DNA of 36,649 bases from Reyranella massiliensis 521 (GCF_000312425.1 NZ_HE997181.1:2534140-2570788), one strand, 5' to 3'; shown: positions 18,004 to 26,263, counted from the first letter of the stretch. Numbers and translations: made by a program. The notes: a model not told the origin generated them from the sequence alone.

Positions 18004-18579
18004 CTACGCCGCGGCGGTGAGGGCGGCGTTGCCACCGGCACCGCCGAGCGACCATCTGCGTCGCTGATTGTGGATCGTCCTGCCCCGCAGGCTTTCGATC
18101 AGCACGAACTCGTCGACGCGCCACGACACCGGCGGCACCGGCTGGTCGACCAGGATGTTCTCGCGATAGCGCAGCGTGACGTGCGGATCGAACCGCCATC
18201 CCCTGACGGCGCGCATGCCGACGTGGCGCAGCGCGGCGCAGAGTTTCTGCTGGAACGCGAACAGCGCATCGCACGGCCGGTCGGCCGTCAGCGCGATCTG
18301 CGTGCCGCGCCGGTTGATCGCGCGGTCGAACGACACCTCGAAGGGCGCCCCGTCGACCGAGCCCGCGGCCGCGCAGGCGTCGGCGACCGCGCCCGGCGGC
18401 GCATCGGCGAGCGAGCCGAGAGGAAACAACGTGACGTGCAGGCGGCGGGTGATGGGGGCAGGCTGTGCGTCGAACAGCCAATCCTCGCACAGGCGGTCGA
18501 ACAGTGTGACGGTACGCTGCTGGGCCTCTGCAGACAGGCAGAAGCCAAAGAACCATAGGGGCATGTGCGCATTACGCAT
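18004..18579 (-). CDS. 2'-5' RNA ligase / cyclic phosphodiesterase family protein (copy 1)
   Basis: 191 residues with the two HxTx motifs of the 2H phosphoesterase superfamily, HVTL at 48-51 and HVTL at 133-136, in LHVTLFPLG and FDPHVTLRY. The family (LigT/ThpR) hydrolyses or ligates 2',3'-cyclic phosphate or 2'-5' linkages in RNA. ATG 18579 has an AAGGAGAG site. It lies 76 bases after the related gene at 18656-19201, in the same direction, so the pair is probably one operon. The two are strongly diverged, indicating old paralogues. Confidence 0.88.
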   Translation of the reverse strand: MRNAHMPLWFFGFCLSAEAQQRTVTLFDRLCEDWLFDAQPAPITRRLHVTLFPLGSLADAPPGAVADACAAAGSVDGAPFEVSFDRAINRRGTQIALTADRPCDALFAFQQKLCAALRHVGMRAVRGWRFDPHVTLRYRENILVDQPVPPVSWRVDEFVLIESLRGRTIHNQRRRWSLGGAGGNAALTAAA

Positions 18580-18655
18580 ACGCTCTCTCCTTGTTCCGGA
18601 AAGACGGACAATATTTTCGGCGGGAAGTTTTTGCGGGGGTCGATACCCGCTTACG

Positions 18656-19201
18656 TCAGGCGAGCGGGAGATGCCCCAGGTGACGGTGCGTCGTGCGGCC
18701 GAGCAAGCTGTGCACGAGCACGAACTTGCGCGCCGTCCACACGATCGGCTCGATGGGCTGCAGCGGCACGTGCATGGGATCGCGCAGCAAGGTCATGTGC
18801 GGCGTGAAGCCCGAGACGCCGACCGGACGGCGAAGGCCGGGAATCGTCAGCACCGCCCGCAGGCGCGCGTGCAGCATCTCGAGGCCGGCAATGCCCTCCT
18901 CGCCGCCCAGCACGAACGCACCGTTGCGGAAGCTCATCGCGTGATCGAAGGCGATGCGGAACGACGGCATCTCGACATAGGCAGCGCGGCGTATGAGCTT
19001 GGCGATCAACTCGTTCGCCGGCGGCCAGAAGGCATCGCCGACATGCCAGAGGGTGATGTGCAGATGCTGCGGCAGGATCGGCTTGCCGCCGAGTCCGTGC
19101 TCCTGGCGCAGCGTCTCGCCCAGGGTCGCGATGCGCACCGCCGTCGCGGGATCGGGCAGGACCGCAAAGAACAGGCGATCGGTCGGCCGTGCAGCAGTCA
19201 T
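18656..19201 (-). CDS. 2'-5' RNA ligase / cyclic phosphodiesterase family protein (copy 2)
   Basis: 181 residues, closer to canonical ThpR: the N-terminus is RLFFAVLPDPATAVRI, followed by HITL at 48-51 (PQHLHITLWHVGD) and HMTL at 135-138 (FTPHMTLLRD). Both histidines of the 2H active site are present. ATG 19201 is preceded by GGGGGATC. A GTTC-N7-GTTC site 62-76 bases upstream matches the alphaproteobacterial LexA box, suggesting damage-inducible expression (inference). The second 2H gene follows downstream. Confidence 0.9.
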   Translation of the reverse strand: MTAARPTDRLFFAVLPDPATAVRIATLGETLRQEHGLGGKPILPQHLHITLWHVGDAFWPPANELIAKLIRRAAYVEMPSFRIAFDHAMSFRNGAFVLGGEEGIAGLEMLHARLRAVLTIPGLRRPVGVSGFTPHMTLLRDPMHVPLQPIEPIVWTARKFVLVHSLLGRTTHRHLGHLPLA

Positions 19202-19262
19202 CTGATCCCCCTACTTTGGCTTGATCCGCGGCGTCTCAGAGAGTGTCTGCGAGCGACGGTTC

Positions 19263-19277
19263 GTTCATGTTATGTTC
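19263..19277 (-). promoter_or_regulatory. Candidate LexA (SOS) box
   Basis: Read on the minus strand the site is GAACATAACATGAAC, a GAAC-N7-GAAC direct repeat. This is the published alphaproteobacterial LexA consensus form (GTTC-N7-GTTC), with the A-rich spacer typical of real sites. It lies 62 bases upstream of the 2'-5' RNA ligase-family start at 19201. Confidence 0.6.
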
Positions 19278-19340
19278 TCGTCCGGGATCAAAGCAAGAGG
19301 AATCAAAACGCTTCCTGCACGACGCCATATCTAGGGGTCG

Positions 19341-19793
19341 TCACGCCAACTTTGCGTAAAGGTAGGTCTCCTGCTGCGCGGGATCGGCCGCCGGCGCGCC
19401 ATAGATCTCCCAGTTGAGGCCGGCGAGCGTCAGCTTCTCCGCGGCGCACCACTCGAAGAGCTTCTGCCAGGCGCCGCCCAGCCCCTCGAAGCCGCCCTTC
19501 AACACGAAGTGCGCGGCGCGGCCGGCCGGCAGCTCCGACGCCACGACGTCGCCGTGCGCGGCAAAGTCCTTCGCCACGATCGTGCCCGGCTCCATCGGGA
19601 GCACGCCGTCGACCGGCGGCCGCCAGCGCGTGCAGGTGAGCCCGAGCGGACCGACATCGAGCTTGGGCAACGCCTCGTTGATCTTGGCCCGCGCCGACTG
19701 GTGCGCCTGCATCAGCTCGGTCATCGGCGCGTCGACCTTCACCACGGCCGTGATCTGCCGCTCGACCGTCACGATGCTGCATCCAGCCGTCAT
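19341..19793 (-). CDS. GyrI-like small-molecule-binding domain protein
   Basis: 150 residues. The pattern of duplicated beta-alpha-beta-beta halves (VERQITAVVKVDAPMTELMQ, then ASELPAGRAAHFVLKGGFEG and NWEIYGAPAADPAQQETYLY) is that of SOUL/GyrI-like proteins, the effector-binding fold of BmrR/AraC-type regulators, here without any DNA-binding domain. Such stand-alone proteins bind or hydrolyse small hydrophobic compounds. ATG 19793 has GGGGGATC upstream. A TAACC-N4-GGTTA dyad sits 17 bases before the start, suggesting repression by a TetR-type protein. Confidence 0.78.
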   Translation of the reverse strand: MTAGCSIVTVERQITAVVKVDAPMTELMQAHQSARAKINEALPKLDVGPLGLTCTRWRPPVDGVLPMEPGTIVAKDFAAHGDVVASELPAGRAAHFVLKGGFEGLGGAWQKLFEWCAAEKLTLAGLNWEIYGAPAADPAQQETYLYAKLA

Positions 19794-19809
19794 CAGATCC
19801 CCCGATACG

Positions 19810-19823
19810 TAACCAGTCGGTTA
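19810..19823. promoter_or_regulatory. Candidate TetR-type operator (TAACC-N4-GGTTA)
   Basis: TAACCAGTCGGTTA has perfect 5-bp inverted arms around four bases, 17 bp upstream of the GyrI-like start codon. The form resembles the ACCGN-type dyads recognised by many TetR/AcrR repressors of drug- or electrophile-responsive genes. The cognate repressor is not adjacent; the TetR gene at 26320 has different sites at its own promoter. Confidence 0.45.
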
Positions 19824-19931
19824 ACTATCAGGCCACACGCCGCCCCTGTCAACCGCGTGCGGAGGATGACGCGTTCGGCGGCCGGACCTCTATCCAGCAA
19901 CGGAGGTGTATTCCGATGGCCTTCCTATCTT

Positions 19932-20040
19932 GTCGTCTTGAGCGCAGCGAAAGACCTCATCGCCGCCTGCCTTAGGTGAGGCAACCGGCTTGAGATCCTT
20001 CGCTACGCTCCAGCGCGGAGATTACTCCGCGCGCGATGAC
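19932..20040. repeat. Family-1 REP-like element, copy E, interrupted by a small hairpin
   Basis: The left arm (GTCGTCTTGAGCGCAGCGAA) and the centre (CGCCGCCTGCCTTAGGTGAG) match copies A-C, but the right arm is broken after GCTACGCTC. A perfect 8+4+8 hairpin (20013-20032, GCGCGGAG-ATTA-CTCCGCGC) stands there before the closing GATGAC. Total length is therefore about 109 bp instead of about 87. Confidence 0.75.
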
Positions 20041-20065
20041 AGAGTGCGTGGGGCGCCCCGGCGAA

Positions 20066-20860
20066 TTACTTGACGGTGATCTCGGCGCTGCCGAGGCCCT
20101 TGAACTCCGACCTGGCCTTGCCGGGGCCCGGCAGGAACTGCGGCGGGTGGACCGAGCCGGTGAGGACCGTTTCGCCCGCCTTCAGCATCTTGCCGTTGGC
20201 GATCAGGCGGTTGGCGAGCCAGGCGAGCGAGATCAGCGCGCCGCCCATCACGTTGGCGCCGGGGCCGGCTCCGAGTTCCTTGCCTTCGTGTTCGGAGCGA
20301 CCCTGCACGGTGGCGAAGTCGAGCCCCTGCCAGTCCTTGATCTCGGTGCCGACGATGCAGGCGGCCTGCAGCACGTCGTCGGCGATGCGGCCCGGACCGC
20401 CCAGCTTGGCGACGTCGCCGTAGCGGTTCTCGACCACTTCCATGCCGCAATAGAGGTTGGCGACGTGCGCCTTGATCGTCTCGGCGGTGTAGGGCGCGCT
20501 GCCCGCGGGCGCATCCTTGCCGATGCGCGCCACCATCTCGCATTCGATGCCGGCCTTCAGCGGCCAGCCCTTCTCGAACACTTCGCCGCTCGGGCGGATG
20601 CCGGCTTCGTAGATGCCGGCGAAGGCCGGGCCGGAGAGCTTCAGCGGCTCGTACTGCGCGGGCACGGCGAAGGCGACCTTCCAGCCGGCGCGCTTGCCCC
20701 AGCCGATCGCTTCCAGCCGGTCCTGCACGGCGAACTGCACCTTGTAGGCATCCTGCTCTGAGAGATTGGCGGTCGCGTCGGCGAGCCAATCCATCGTCGA
20801 CTTGGAGCGCCGGCCTTCGGCAATACGGTCGGCGAGTGCGGCGATTTCCTTGGCGTCCAC
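20066..20860 (-). CDS. 2-keto-4-pentenoate hydratase / fumarylacetoacetate hydrolase-fold enzyme
   Basis: 264 residues, the length of MhpD-type 2-hydroxypenta-2,4-dienoate hydratases and 4-oxalocrotonate decarboxylases. Metal-binding acidic residues appear in GIECEMVARIG (E106, E108) and GMEVVENR (E141, E144), followed by the GGALISLAWLANRL and GSVHPPQFLPGPG segments. These enzymes act late in aromatic meta-cleavage, but no other meta-cleavage genes are in the window, so the substrate is uncertain. The start is GTG 20860 with GAGGAG upstream. It lies downstream of the beta-oxidation operon terminator and so is probably expressed separately. Confidence 0.88.
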   Translation of the reverse strand: MDAKEIAALADRIAEGRRSKSTMDWLADATANLSEQDAYKVQFAVQDRLEAIGWGKRAGWKVAFAVPAQYEPLKLSGPAFAGIYEAGIRPSGEVFEKGWPLKAGIECEMVARIGKDAPAGSAPYTAETIKAHVANLYCGMEVVENRYGDVAKLGGPGRIADDVLQAACIVGTEIKDWQGLDFATVQGRSEHEGKELGAGPGANVMGGALISLAWLANRLIANGKMLKAGETVLTGSVHPPQFLPGPGKARSEFKGLGSAEITVK

Positions 20861-20974
20861 GGCGTCGTCTCCTCTATCGGCTTTATCGGACTTCGCGCCC
20901 TTGTACTTCGCCGGGGAGGAAGATCAAAGCGATTGCCGTTCGCGGGGCGAACGGGGCCGCTTCGCCAGGGCAAC

Positions 20975-21010
20975 AAAAAGGGCGCGCGCGACCCTCGCCG
21001 CGCGCGCCCT
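20975..21010 (-). terminator. Rho-independent terminator of the beta-oxidation operon
   Basis: On the minus strand a perfect 12-bp stem (AGGGCGCGCGCG with its complement) closes an 8-base loop and is followed by TTTTTGTTG. It begins about 17 bases beyond the FadB-like stop at 21027. Confidence 0.9.
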
Positions 21011-21026
21011 CCCCGTACTCGTCCGA

Positions 21027-23276
21027 CTACGCGGCTTTCGCAGCGTGGTAGTTGGCGTAGAAGCTCTGGCCCTTGGCGGCCATGTCGCGCAGCAGCTTCG
21101 GCACCTCGAACTGCGGGCCGTACTTCTTGGCGAGCGCGTCGCACTCGGCCACGAAGGTCTTGATGCCCACCTGGTCGATCAGGCTGATCGCGCCGCCGGT
21201 CTGCGGGGCGAAGCCCAGGCCCATGATCGAGCCGACATCGCCGTCCTGCGGGTTGGTCAGCACGTTCGATTCGAGGCAGCGCGCGGTGTCGACCGCCTGC
21301 ACGTAGAGCAGGCGCTTCTTGATCTCGTCCTCCTTGGCGCGCTTCTCCTCGCCCTCGCCGTAGAGGAGCTTGGGATCGGCCGGGAAGTGCTTCGCCAGCT
21401 CCGGCCACAGGCGCTTCTTGCCGTCGGCCGGATAGTCGTAGAAGCCCTTGCCGTTCTTGCGGCCGAAGCGCTCCAGCTTCTTCACCATCAGCTCGAGGAT
21501 GTCCTCGGTGCCGCTGCCCTCGTACTTCTGGCCGGCCGCCTCGGCATCGCGCCGCGTCTGGTCCATGATCTTCCACGACAGATCGATGGCCACCTCGTCG
21601 TTCAGCGACAGCGGGCCCACCGGCATGCCGGCATAGCGCGCGCAGTTCTCGATCATCGCCGCCGGCACGCCTTCCTTCAGCAGGCGATGGCCTTCGCTGA
21701 TGAAGGCGCCGCAGACGCGGGACGTGAAGAAGCCGCGGCTGTCGTTCACGACGATCGGCGTCTTGCGGATCTTCTGCACGAAGTCCATCGACCGCGCCAA
21801 GGTCTCGGGCGAGGTCTTCTTGCCGACGATGATCTCGACCAGCGGCATCTTCTCGACCGGCGAGAAGAAGTGCAGGCCGATGAAGTGATCCGGCCGCGAC
21901 GAGGCTTCGGCGAGGCCGGTGATCGGAAGCGTCGAGGTGTTCGAGGCGAACACCGCGGTCGCCGGCAGTGAAGCTTCCGCCTTCTTGGTCGCCTCGGCCT
22001 TGACCTCGCGGTTCTCGAACACCGCTTCGACCACGAGCTGGCAGTCCTTCAGCGCGCCGAAGTCCGGCGTCGCCGTGACCTTGGCGAGCAGTGCGTCGCG
22101 CTTGGCCTGATCGAGGCGGCCGCGCTTCACCAGCTTGTCGAGTTCGCCGGCGATATGCGCCTTGCCCTTGTCGGCGGAGGCCTGGTCGCGGTCGATCAAC
22201 ACGATGTCGAGGCCGGCCTGCACCGAGACGGTGGCGATGCCCGCGCCCATCAGGCCCGCGCCCAGCACGCCGATCTTGGTGTATTCCTGCTTCGGCACGC
22301 CCTTCGGCCGGCGCACCAGCTTGTTGGCTTCCTGCAGTCCGAAGAACAGCGTGCGGATCATGCTCTTGGCGACGGGGTCGCGCAGCAGCGAGACGAAGTA
22401 GCGCGTCTCGACCTTGAGCGCCGCGTCGATGGGAAGCTGGAGGCCTTCATAGACGCAGCTCAGGATCGCCTTGGGCGCCGGATAGACGCCGTTGGTCTTG
22501 CCGCGCACCATCGCGGCGCCGCCGATGAAGGTCTGGACGCCCGGCGGGCTCCACACCTGGCCACCAGGGAAGCCCGGCGTCTTGAAGCCCTTGCGATCCC
22601 ACGGCTGCACGGCGCGGCCGTCGATGGGCTTGGCGCCCTTGCCGGCATATTCCGGCACGACCTGCTCGGTCGCCGGTGCCGTCAGCCACGCCTTGGCGCG
22701 GGCCAGCAGCTCGCCCGGCGGCACGACCTCGTTGACGAGGCCCAGCCCCTTGGCGGCATCGACGGTCAGCTCCTTGCCTTCGAGCAGGATGGGGGCGGCG
22801 TTCATCACGCCGATCAGACGCGGGATACGCTGCGTGCCGCCGCCGCCCGGCAGCAGGCCGATCTTCACCTCGGGCTGGCCGAGCTTGGTCTTCGGGTTGG
22901 CCGCGGCGATGCGATAGTGCGTGGCGAGGCAGATCTCGAAGCCGCCGCCCAGCGCCGTGCCGTTGATCGCCGCGACGATGGGCTTGCCGCCGGTCTCCTG
23001 GCGGCGAAACATCTTCTGGAGCTGGCTGAACTGCTCCATCAGCTTCGACGCGTCCGACGTGTCGAGGGCGAGGATCATTTCGAGATCGGCGCCGGCGATG
23101 AAGCTGTCCTTGCCCGAGGTCAGGATGATGCCCTTGACCTTGTCGTCCTTCAGGGCGGTTTCGAGCGCGCCGGCATAGGCCGTCATCGAGCCTTCGTTCA
23201 GCACGTTCATGGCGCGGCCGGGCATGTCCCACGTGATCGTGGCGATGCCGTCGCTGTCGACTTTGTAGTTGATCAT
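21027..23276 (-). CDS. Bifunctional enoyl-CoA hydratase / 3-hydroxyacyl-CoA dehydrogenase (FadB/FadJ-like)
   Basis: 749 residues, somewhat longer than typical FadB/FadJ proteins. The N-terminal crotonase domain has the oxyanion loop [12 protein letters not shown] and the two catalytic glutamates E114 (LGGGFEICL) and E136 ([17 protein letters not shown]). The NAD-binding domain begins [11 protein letters not shown] at 338-348, with catalytic His in [17 protein letters not shown]; a C-terminal dehydrogenase domain ends the protein. It hydrates trans-2-enoyl-CoA and oxidises the 3-hydroxyacyl-CoA. ATG 23276 lies 22 bases after the thiolase, and a terminator follows. It forms the alpha subunit of the trifunctional complex with the thiolase by family precedent. 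Confidence 0.95.
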   Translation of the reverse strand: MINYKVDSDGIATITWDMPGRAMNVLNEGSMTAYAGALETALKDDKVKGIILTSGKDSFIAGADLEMILALDTSDASKLMEQFSQLQKMFRRQETGGKPIVAAINGTALGGGFEICLATHYRIAAANPKTKLGQPEVKIGLLPGGGGTQRIPRLIGVMNAAPILLEGKELTVDAAKGLGLVNEVVPPGELLARAKAWLTAPATEQVVPEYAGKGAKPIDGRAVQPWDRKGFKTPGFPGGQVWSPPGVQTFIGGAAMVRGKTNGVYPAPKAILSCVYEGLQLPIDAALKVETRYFVSLLRDPVAKSMIRTLFFGLQEANKLVRRPKGVPKQEYTKIGVLGAGLMGAGIATVSVQAGLDIVLIDRDQASADKGKAHIAGELDKLVKRGRLDQAKRDALLAKVTATPDFGALKDCQLVVEAVFENREVKAEATKKAEASLPATAVFASNTSTLPITGLAEASSRPDHFIGLHFFSPVEKMPLVEIIVGKKTSPETLARSMDFVQKIRKTPIVVNDSRGFFTSRVCGAFISEGHRLLKEGVPAAMIENCARYAGMPVGPLSLNDEVAIDLSWKIMDQTRRDAEAAGQKYEGSGTEDILELMVKKLERFGRKNGKGFYDYPADGKKRLWPELAKHFPADPKLLYGEGEEKRAKEDEIKKRLLYVQAVDTARCLESNVLTNPQDGDVGSIMGLGFAPQTGGAISLIDQVGIKTFVAECDALAKKYGPQFEVPKLLRDMAAKGQSFYANYHAAKAA

Positions 23277-23298
23277 GGTCGCTGTTCCCTGAAGTCGC

Positions 23299-24510
23299 TT
23301 ACACGCGCTCGATGATGGTGGCGGTGCCCATGCCGCCGCCGACGCAGAGCGTGGCGAGGCCGGTCGAGAGGTTGCGGCGCTCCAGCTCGTCGAGGAGCGT
23401 GCCCAGGATCATCGCGCCGGTGGCGCCCAGCGGATGGCCCATGGCGATGGCGCCGCCGTTCACGTTGATCTTGTCGTGCGGCATCTTGAGGATCTGCATG
23501 TAGCGCAGCACGACCGACGCGAAGGCCTCGTTCAGCTCGAACAGGTCGATGTCCTTGACCGACATGCCGGCGCGCTTCAGCGCCTTCTCCGACGCCGGCG
23601 CCGGGCCGGTCAGCATGATCGCGGGCTCCGAGCCGATGGAAGCGAAGGAGCGGATGCGCGCGCGCGGCTTCAGCCCGGCCTTCTCGCCGAACTCCTTGCT
23701 GCCGAGCAAGATCGCGGCGGCGCCGTCGACGATGCCCGACGAATTGCCGGCGTGATGGACGTGGACGATCTTCTCGACCTCGGGATAGCGCTGCTGCGCC
23801 ACCGCGTTGAAGCCCGGCATCATCTCGCCCTGCATCTTGAAGCTGGGCTCCAGCGCCGCCAGCGTCTGCATCGTCGTCTGCGGGCGCATCAGCTCGTCGT
23901 GAGCCAGCAGCTCGACGCCGTTCTGGTCCTTCACCGGCACGATGGACTTCTTGAAGTAGCCGGCGTCCCAGGCGGCCTTGGCGCGCTTCTGCGATTCGAC
24001 GGCATAGGCGTCAACGTCGTCGCGGCTGATGCCGTACTTGGTGGCGATCAGGTCGGCCGAGACGCCCTGCGGCACGAAGTACATCGGGATCGACACGCCG
24101 GGATCGACCGCCCAGGCGCCGCCGTCGGAGCCCATGGGCACGCGGCTCATGCTCTCGACGCCGCCGCCGATGGCGGCCTGGCTCTGGCCGGACATGACCT
24201 GCGCCGCGGCCATGTTGGTGGCTTCGAGGCCCGAGGCGCAGAAGCGGTTGACCTGCACGCCCGAGACGGTCTCGGCGAAGCCCGCCATCACCGATGCCGT
24301 ACGCGCGATGTCGGCACCCTGCTCGCCGATCGGCATGACGCAGCCCAGCACGATGTCGTCGACCAGGTGCGTGTCGAGCTTGTTGCGGTCGCGCACCGCC
24401 TGCAGGGCGGTGACGGCCAGACGCACCGGCGTCACTTCGTGCAGCGCTCCGTCCTTGCGGCCCTTGCCGCGCGGCGTGCGGACGGCGTCGTAGATATATG
24501 CGTCGGTCAT
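23299..24510 (-). CDS. Acetyl-CoA C-acyltransferase (thiolase, FadA-like)
   Basis: 403 residues. The nucleophilic Cys is C91 in [17 protein letters not shown]359 is in [15 protein letters not shown], and the second Cys is C389 in [10 protein letters not shown], completing the thiolase active site. It cleaves 3-ketoacyl-CoA to acetyl-CoA and a shortened acyl-CoA. The N-terminus [20 protein letters not shown] is the subgroup paired with bifunctional FadB-like enzymes. ATG 24510 is chosen because AAGGAGAG precedes it; an earlier in-frame ATG at 24546 lies within the family-2 repeat. It is the second gene of the beta-oxidation operon. Confidence 0.95.
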   Translation of the reverse strand: MTDAYIYDAVRTPRGKGRKDGALHEVTPVRLAVTALQAVRDRNKLDTHLVDDIVLGCVMPIGEQGADIARTASVMAGFAETVSGVQVNRFCASGLEATNMAAAQVMSGQSQAAIGGGVESMSRVPMGSDGGAWAVDPGVSIPMYFVPQGVSADLIATKYGISRDDVDAYAVESQKRAKAAWDAGYFKKSIVPVKDQNGVELLAHDELMRPQTTMQTLAALEPSFKMQGEMMPGFNAVAQQRYPEVEKIVHVHHAGNSSGIVDGAAAILLGSKEFGEKAGLKPRARIRSFASIGSEPAIMLTGPAPASEKALKRAGMSVKDIDLFELNEAFASVVLRYMQILKMPHDKINVNGGAIAMGHPLGATGAMILGTLLDELERRNLSTGLATLCVGGGMGTATIIERV

Positions 24511-24531
24511 GGCTTCTCTCCTTTTTTCACT

Positions 24532-24588
24532 CCCCTCCCCATTCAAATGGGGAGGTGCCCCGAAGGGGCGGAGGGGTCATGCCCCTTC
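24532..24588. repeat. Family-2 palindromic repeat inside the beta-oxidation operon
   Basis: Contains CTCCCCATTCAAATGGGGAG (about 24535-24554) followed by a GCCCC-GAA-GGGGC hairpin and GGAGGGGTCATGCCCCTTCC. It fills nearly all of the 82-bp gap between the acyl-CoA dehydrogenase and thiolase genes, close to the thiolase ribosome-binding site. Confidence 0.85.
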
Positions 24589-24592
24589 CAAA

Positions 24593-25732
24593 TTACAAAG
24601 TGCGGCCGATGAGTTCCTTCATGATCTCGTTGGTGCCGCCGTAGATCTTCTGCACGCGCGCGTCGGCGTAGAGGCGCGCGATGGGGAACTCCCACATGTA
24701 GCCGTAGCCGCCGTGGAACTGCAGGCACTCGTCGATCAGCTCGCACTGCAGGTCGGTGGTCCAGTACTTGGCCATCGCCGCGGTGGCGACGTCGAGTTCG
24801 CCCTTGAGGTGCTTGGCGATGCAGTCGTCGACGAAGACGCGCGCGATCTTGGCCTTGGTCTTGAGTTCCGCGAGCTTGAAGCGCGTGTTCTGGAAATCGA
24901 TGATCGCCTTGCCGAAGGCCTTGCGCTCCTTGACGTAGGCCAGCGTGTGGTCGAGTGCGGCTTCCATCGCGGCGACCGCCTGGATGGCGATCACCAGCCG
25001 CTCCTGCGGCAGCTGCTGCATGAGCTGGATGAAGCCCATGCCCGGACCGCCCAGCAGGTGATCGGCCGGCACGCGCACATTGTCGAAGAACAGCTCCGAC
25101 GTGTCCTGCGCCTTCATGCCGATCTTCTCGAGGTTGCGCCCGCGGGTGAACCCCTCGGCGCCGCGCTCGACGACGATCAGCGACGTGCCCTTGGCGCCGA
25201 GCTTGGGATCGGTCTTGGCGACGACGATCACGAGGTCCGCGAGCTGGCCGTTGGAGATGAAGGTCTTGGAGCCGTTGATGACCCAGTGGTTGCCGTCCAT
25301 CACGGCGGTGGTCTTGACCGACTGCAGGTCGGAGCCGGTGCCGGGCTCGGTCATGGCGATGGCGGTGACGAGTTCGCCGCTACAGGCCTTGGAGATCCAC
25401 TTCTTCTTCTGTTCCTCGCTGCCGTAGTGGAGCAGGTAGGGAACCACGATGTCGTTGTGCAGCGAGAAGGACGGCCCGGTCGCCAGCGCCCGGCCCTGCT
25501 CTTCGATGAGGATGGCGCTGTAGAGGAAGTCCGCGCCGGCGCCGCCATATTCCTCGGGCATGGTCATGCCCAGCAGCCCCTGCTCGCCCGCCTTGCGCCA
25601 CAGCTCGCGCGGGACGATTCCCTCCTCCTCCCACTTCATGTGGAAGGGCATCACTTCCTTCTCGAAGAACCGCCGGCAGGTGTCGCGGAACATCTGGTGT
25701 TCGGGCGTGTAATGGGCGGCCAAAGCAGTCAC
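24593..25732 (-). CDS. Acyl-CoA dehydrogenase, long-chain (LCAD) type
   Basis: 379 residues, standard for FAD-dependent acyl-CoA dehydrogenases. The FAD/substrate signature AMTEPGTGSDL is at about 126-136. At the C-terminus the usual YEGT catalytic Glu is replaced by Gly (IYGGTNEI). By alignment with LCAD, the base is then likely E257 in LPQERLVIAIQAVAAMEAAL. It introduces the 2,3 double bond of acyl-CoA and passes electrons to ETF. The start is GTG 25732 with AGGAGGA seven bases upstream. It is first in the operon with thiolase and the FadB-like enzyme; two candidate control elements lie upstream (25765-25790 and 25814-25842). Confidence 0.94.
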   Translation of the reverse strand: MTALAAHYTPEHQMFRDTCRRFFEKEVMPFHMKWEEEGIVPRELWRKAGEQGLLGMTMPEEYGGAGADFLYSAILIEEQGRALATGPSFSLHNDIVVPYLLHYGSEEQKKKWISKACSGELVTAIAMTEPGTGSDLQSVKTTAVMDGNHWVINGSKTFISNGQLADLVIVVAKTDPKLGAKGTSLIVVERGAEGFTRGRNLEKIGMKAQDTSELFFDNVRVPADHLLGGPGMGFIQLMQQLPQERLVIAIQAVAAMEAALDHTLAYVKERKAFGKAIIDFQNTRFKLAELKTKAKIARVFVDDCIAKHLKGELDVATAAMAKYWTTDLQCELIDECLQFHGGYGYMWEFPIARLYADARVQKIYGGTNEIMKELIGRTL

Positions 25733-25764
25733 GGACTCTTCCTCCTGAACTCTGTCTTCGTGTC

Positions 25765-25790
25765 CTTCTTATAGGGACATTGGGCCGTCA
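25765..25790 (-). promoter_or_regulatory. 26-bp motif shared with the PaaH-like gene's upstream region (copy 1)
   Basis: On the minus strand it reads TGACGGCCCAATGT, three bases, then TATAAGAAG. A closely similar 26-bp block lies at 31084-31109, 45 bases before the PaaH-like start. Here it is 33 bases before the acyl-CoA dehydrogenase start. It may be a promoter (TATAAG as -10) or an operator; the 11-base gap between TGACGG and TATAAG is too short for a classic -35/-10 pair. Confidence 0.4.
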
Positions 25791-25813
25791 GTGGTCCACG
25801 CGCCAGCCTTCGG

Positions 25814-25842
25814 GATTTAGTTTACCTTTACGTAAACGTCAA
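25814..25842 (-). promoter_or_regulatory. Candidate promoter with embedded TTTACGTAAA dyad
   Basis: On the minus strand TTGACG (25837-25842) and TAAATC (25814-25819) are spaced 17 bases apart like a sigma-70 promoter. The spacer holds a perfect 10-bp palindrome TTTACGTAAA, extended with partial symmetry to 22 bp. A palindrome inside the spacer is the geometry of MerR-type activators, and such ACGTAAAC-rich sites resemble those proposed for LiuR-like regulators of acyl-CoA catabolism. That assignment is from memory of the motif class and is tentative. Confidence 0.4.
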
Positions 25843-25843
25843 C

Positions 25844-26233
25844 CTATCTGACGGCCCCGAAGGCGATCAGAACCAGCGCCACGCCGTAGAGCACCCAGCC
25901 GGGATGGCGGCCGCGCGTGCCCCAGAGATTGCCGAGCGCGCCATAGAGATAGAGTCCGCCGACGATCAGGCTGGTGGCGAGCCGCGCCTGCGGGCCGAAC
26001 CAGCCGGCCGCCGCGATCAGCGCCAGCCCGCCCGCGAACCAGCTCACCGTGCTGAAATGCAGCAGCAGCGGCACCAGCCGGCCCGTCGAGGCGGCCGCCC
26101 GCCCCTCCGCCTGGAGGAATGCACCCACGGGTCTCACCATGTAACGCTGCACGAGGACGCCGTGGATCACGGCCACGACGCTGCCGATGCCTCCTGCCGA
26201 TACCAGCGCGATGTCCTGCCAGTTCATGACCAT
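25844..26233 (-). CDS. Small four-helix membrane protein
   Basis: 129 residues with four hydrophobic segments at about 7-29 (IALVSAGGIGSVVAVIHGVLV), 53-77 (LVPLLLHFSTVSWFAGGLALI), 84-102 (LATSLIVGGLYLYGALGNL) and 112-127 (WVLYGVALVLIAFGAV). The family is not named here; it resembles small inner-membrane proteins controlled by TetR genes. ATG 26233 or 26227 (MNWQDI) may be used; both lie within a 16-bp direct repeat. It is divergent from the TetR gene, with shared operator-like sites between them, so the TetR protein probably controls it. Confidence 0.82.
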   Translation of the reverse strand: MVMNWQDIALVSAGGIGSVVAVIHGVLVQRYMVRPVGAFLQAEGRAAASTGRLVPLLLHFSTVSWFAGGLALIAAAGWFGPQARLATSLIVGGLYLYGALGNLWGTRGRHPGWVLYGVALVLIAFGAVR

Positions 26234-26256
26234 ACACCCCCATGACCATACACCCC
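26225..26256. repeat. Tandem 16-bp direct repeat
   Basis: Two exact, abutting copies of CATGACCATACACCCC at 26225-26240 and 26241-26256. The first copy contains the start region of the membrane protein (both ATGs on the minus strand). The second overlaps operator 1 of the TetR gene. The repeat carries the CCATACAC half-site. Confidence 0.9.
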
Positions 26257-26263
26257 TGTATGG
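26246..26263. promoter_or_regulatory. Candidate TetR operator 1
   Basis: CCATACACCCCTGTATGG is an 18-bp dyad with perfect 7-bp arms. A very similar 18-bp dyad lies at 26295-26312, 49 bases on. Both sit between the divergent TetR and membrane-protein genes, the usual arrangement for TetR autoregulation. Confidence 0.6.
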
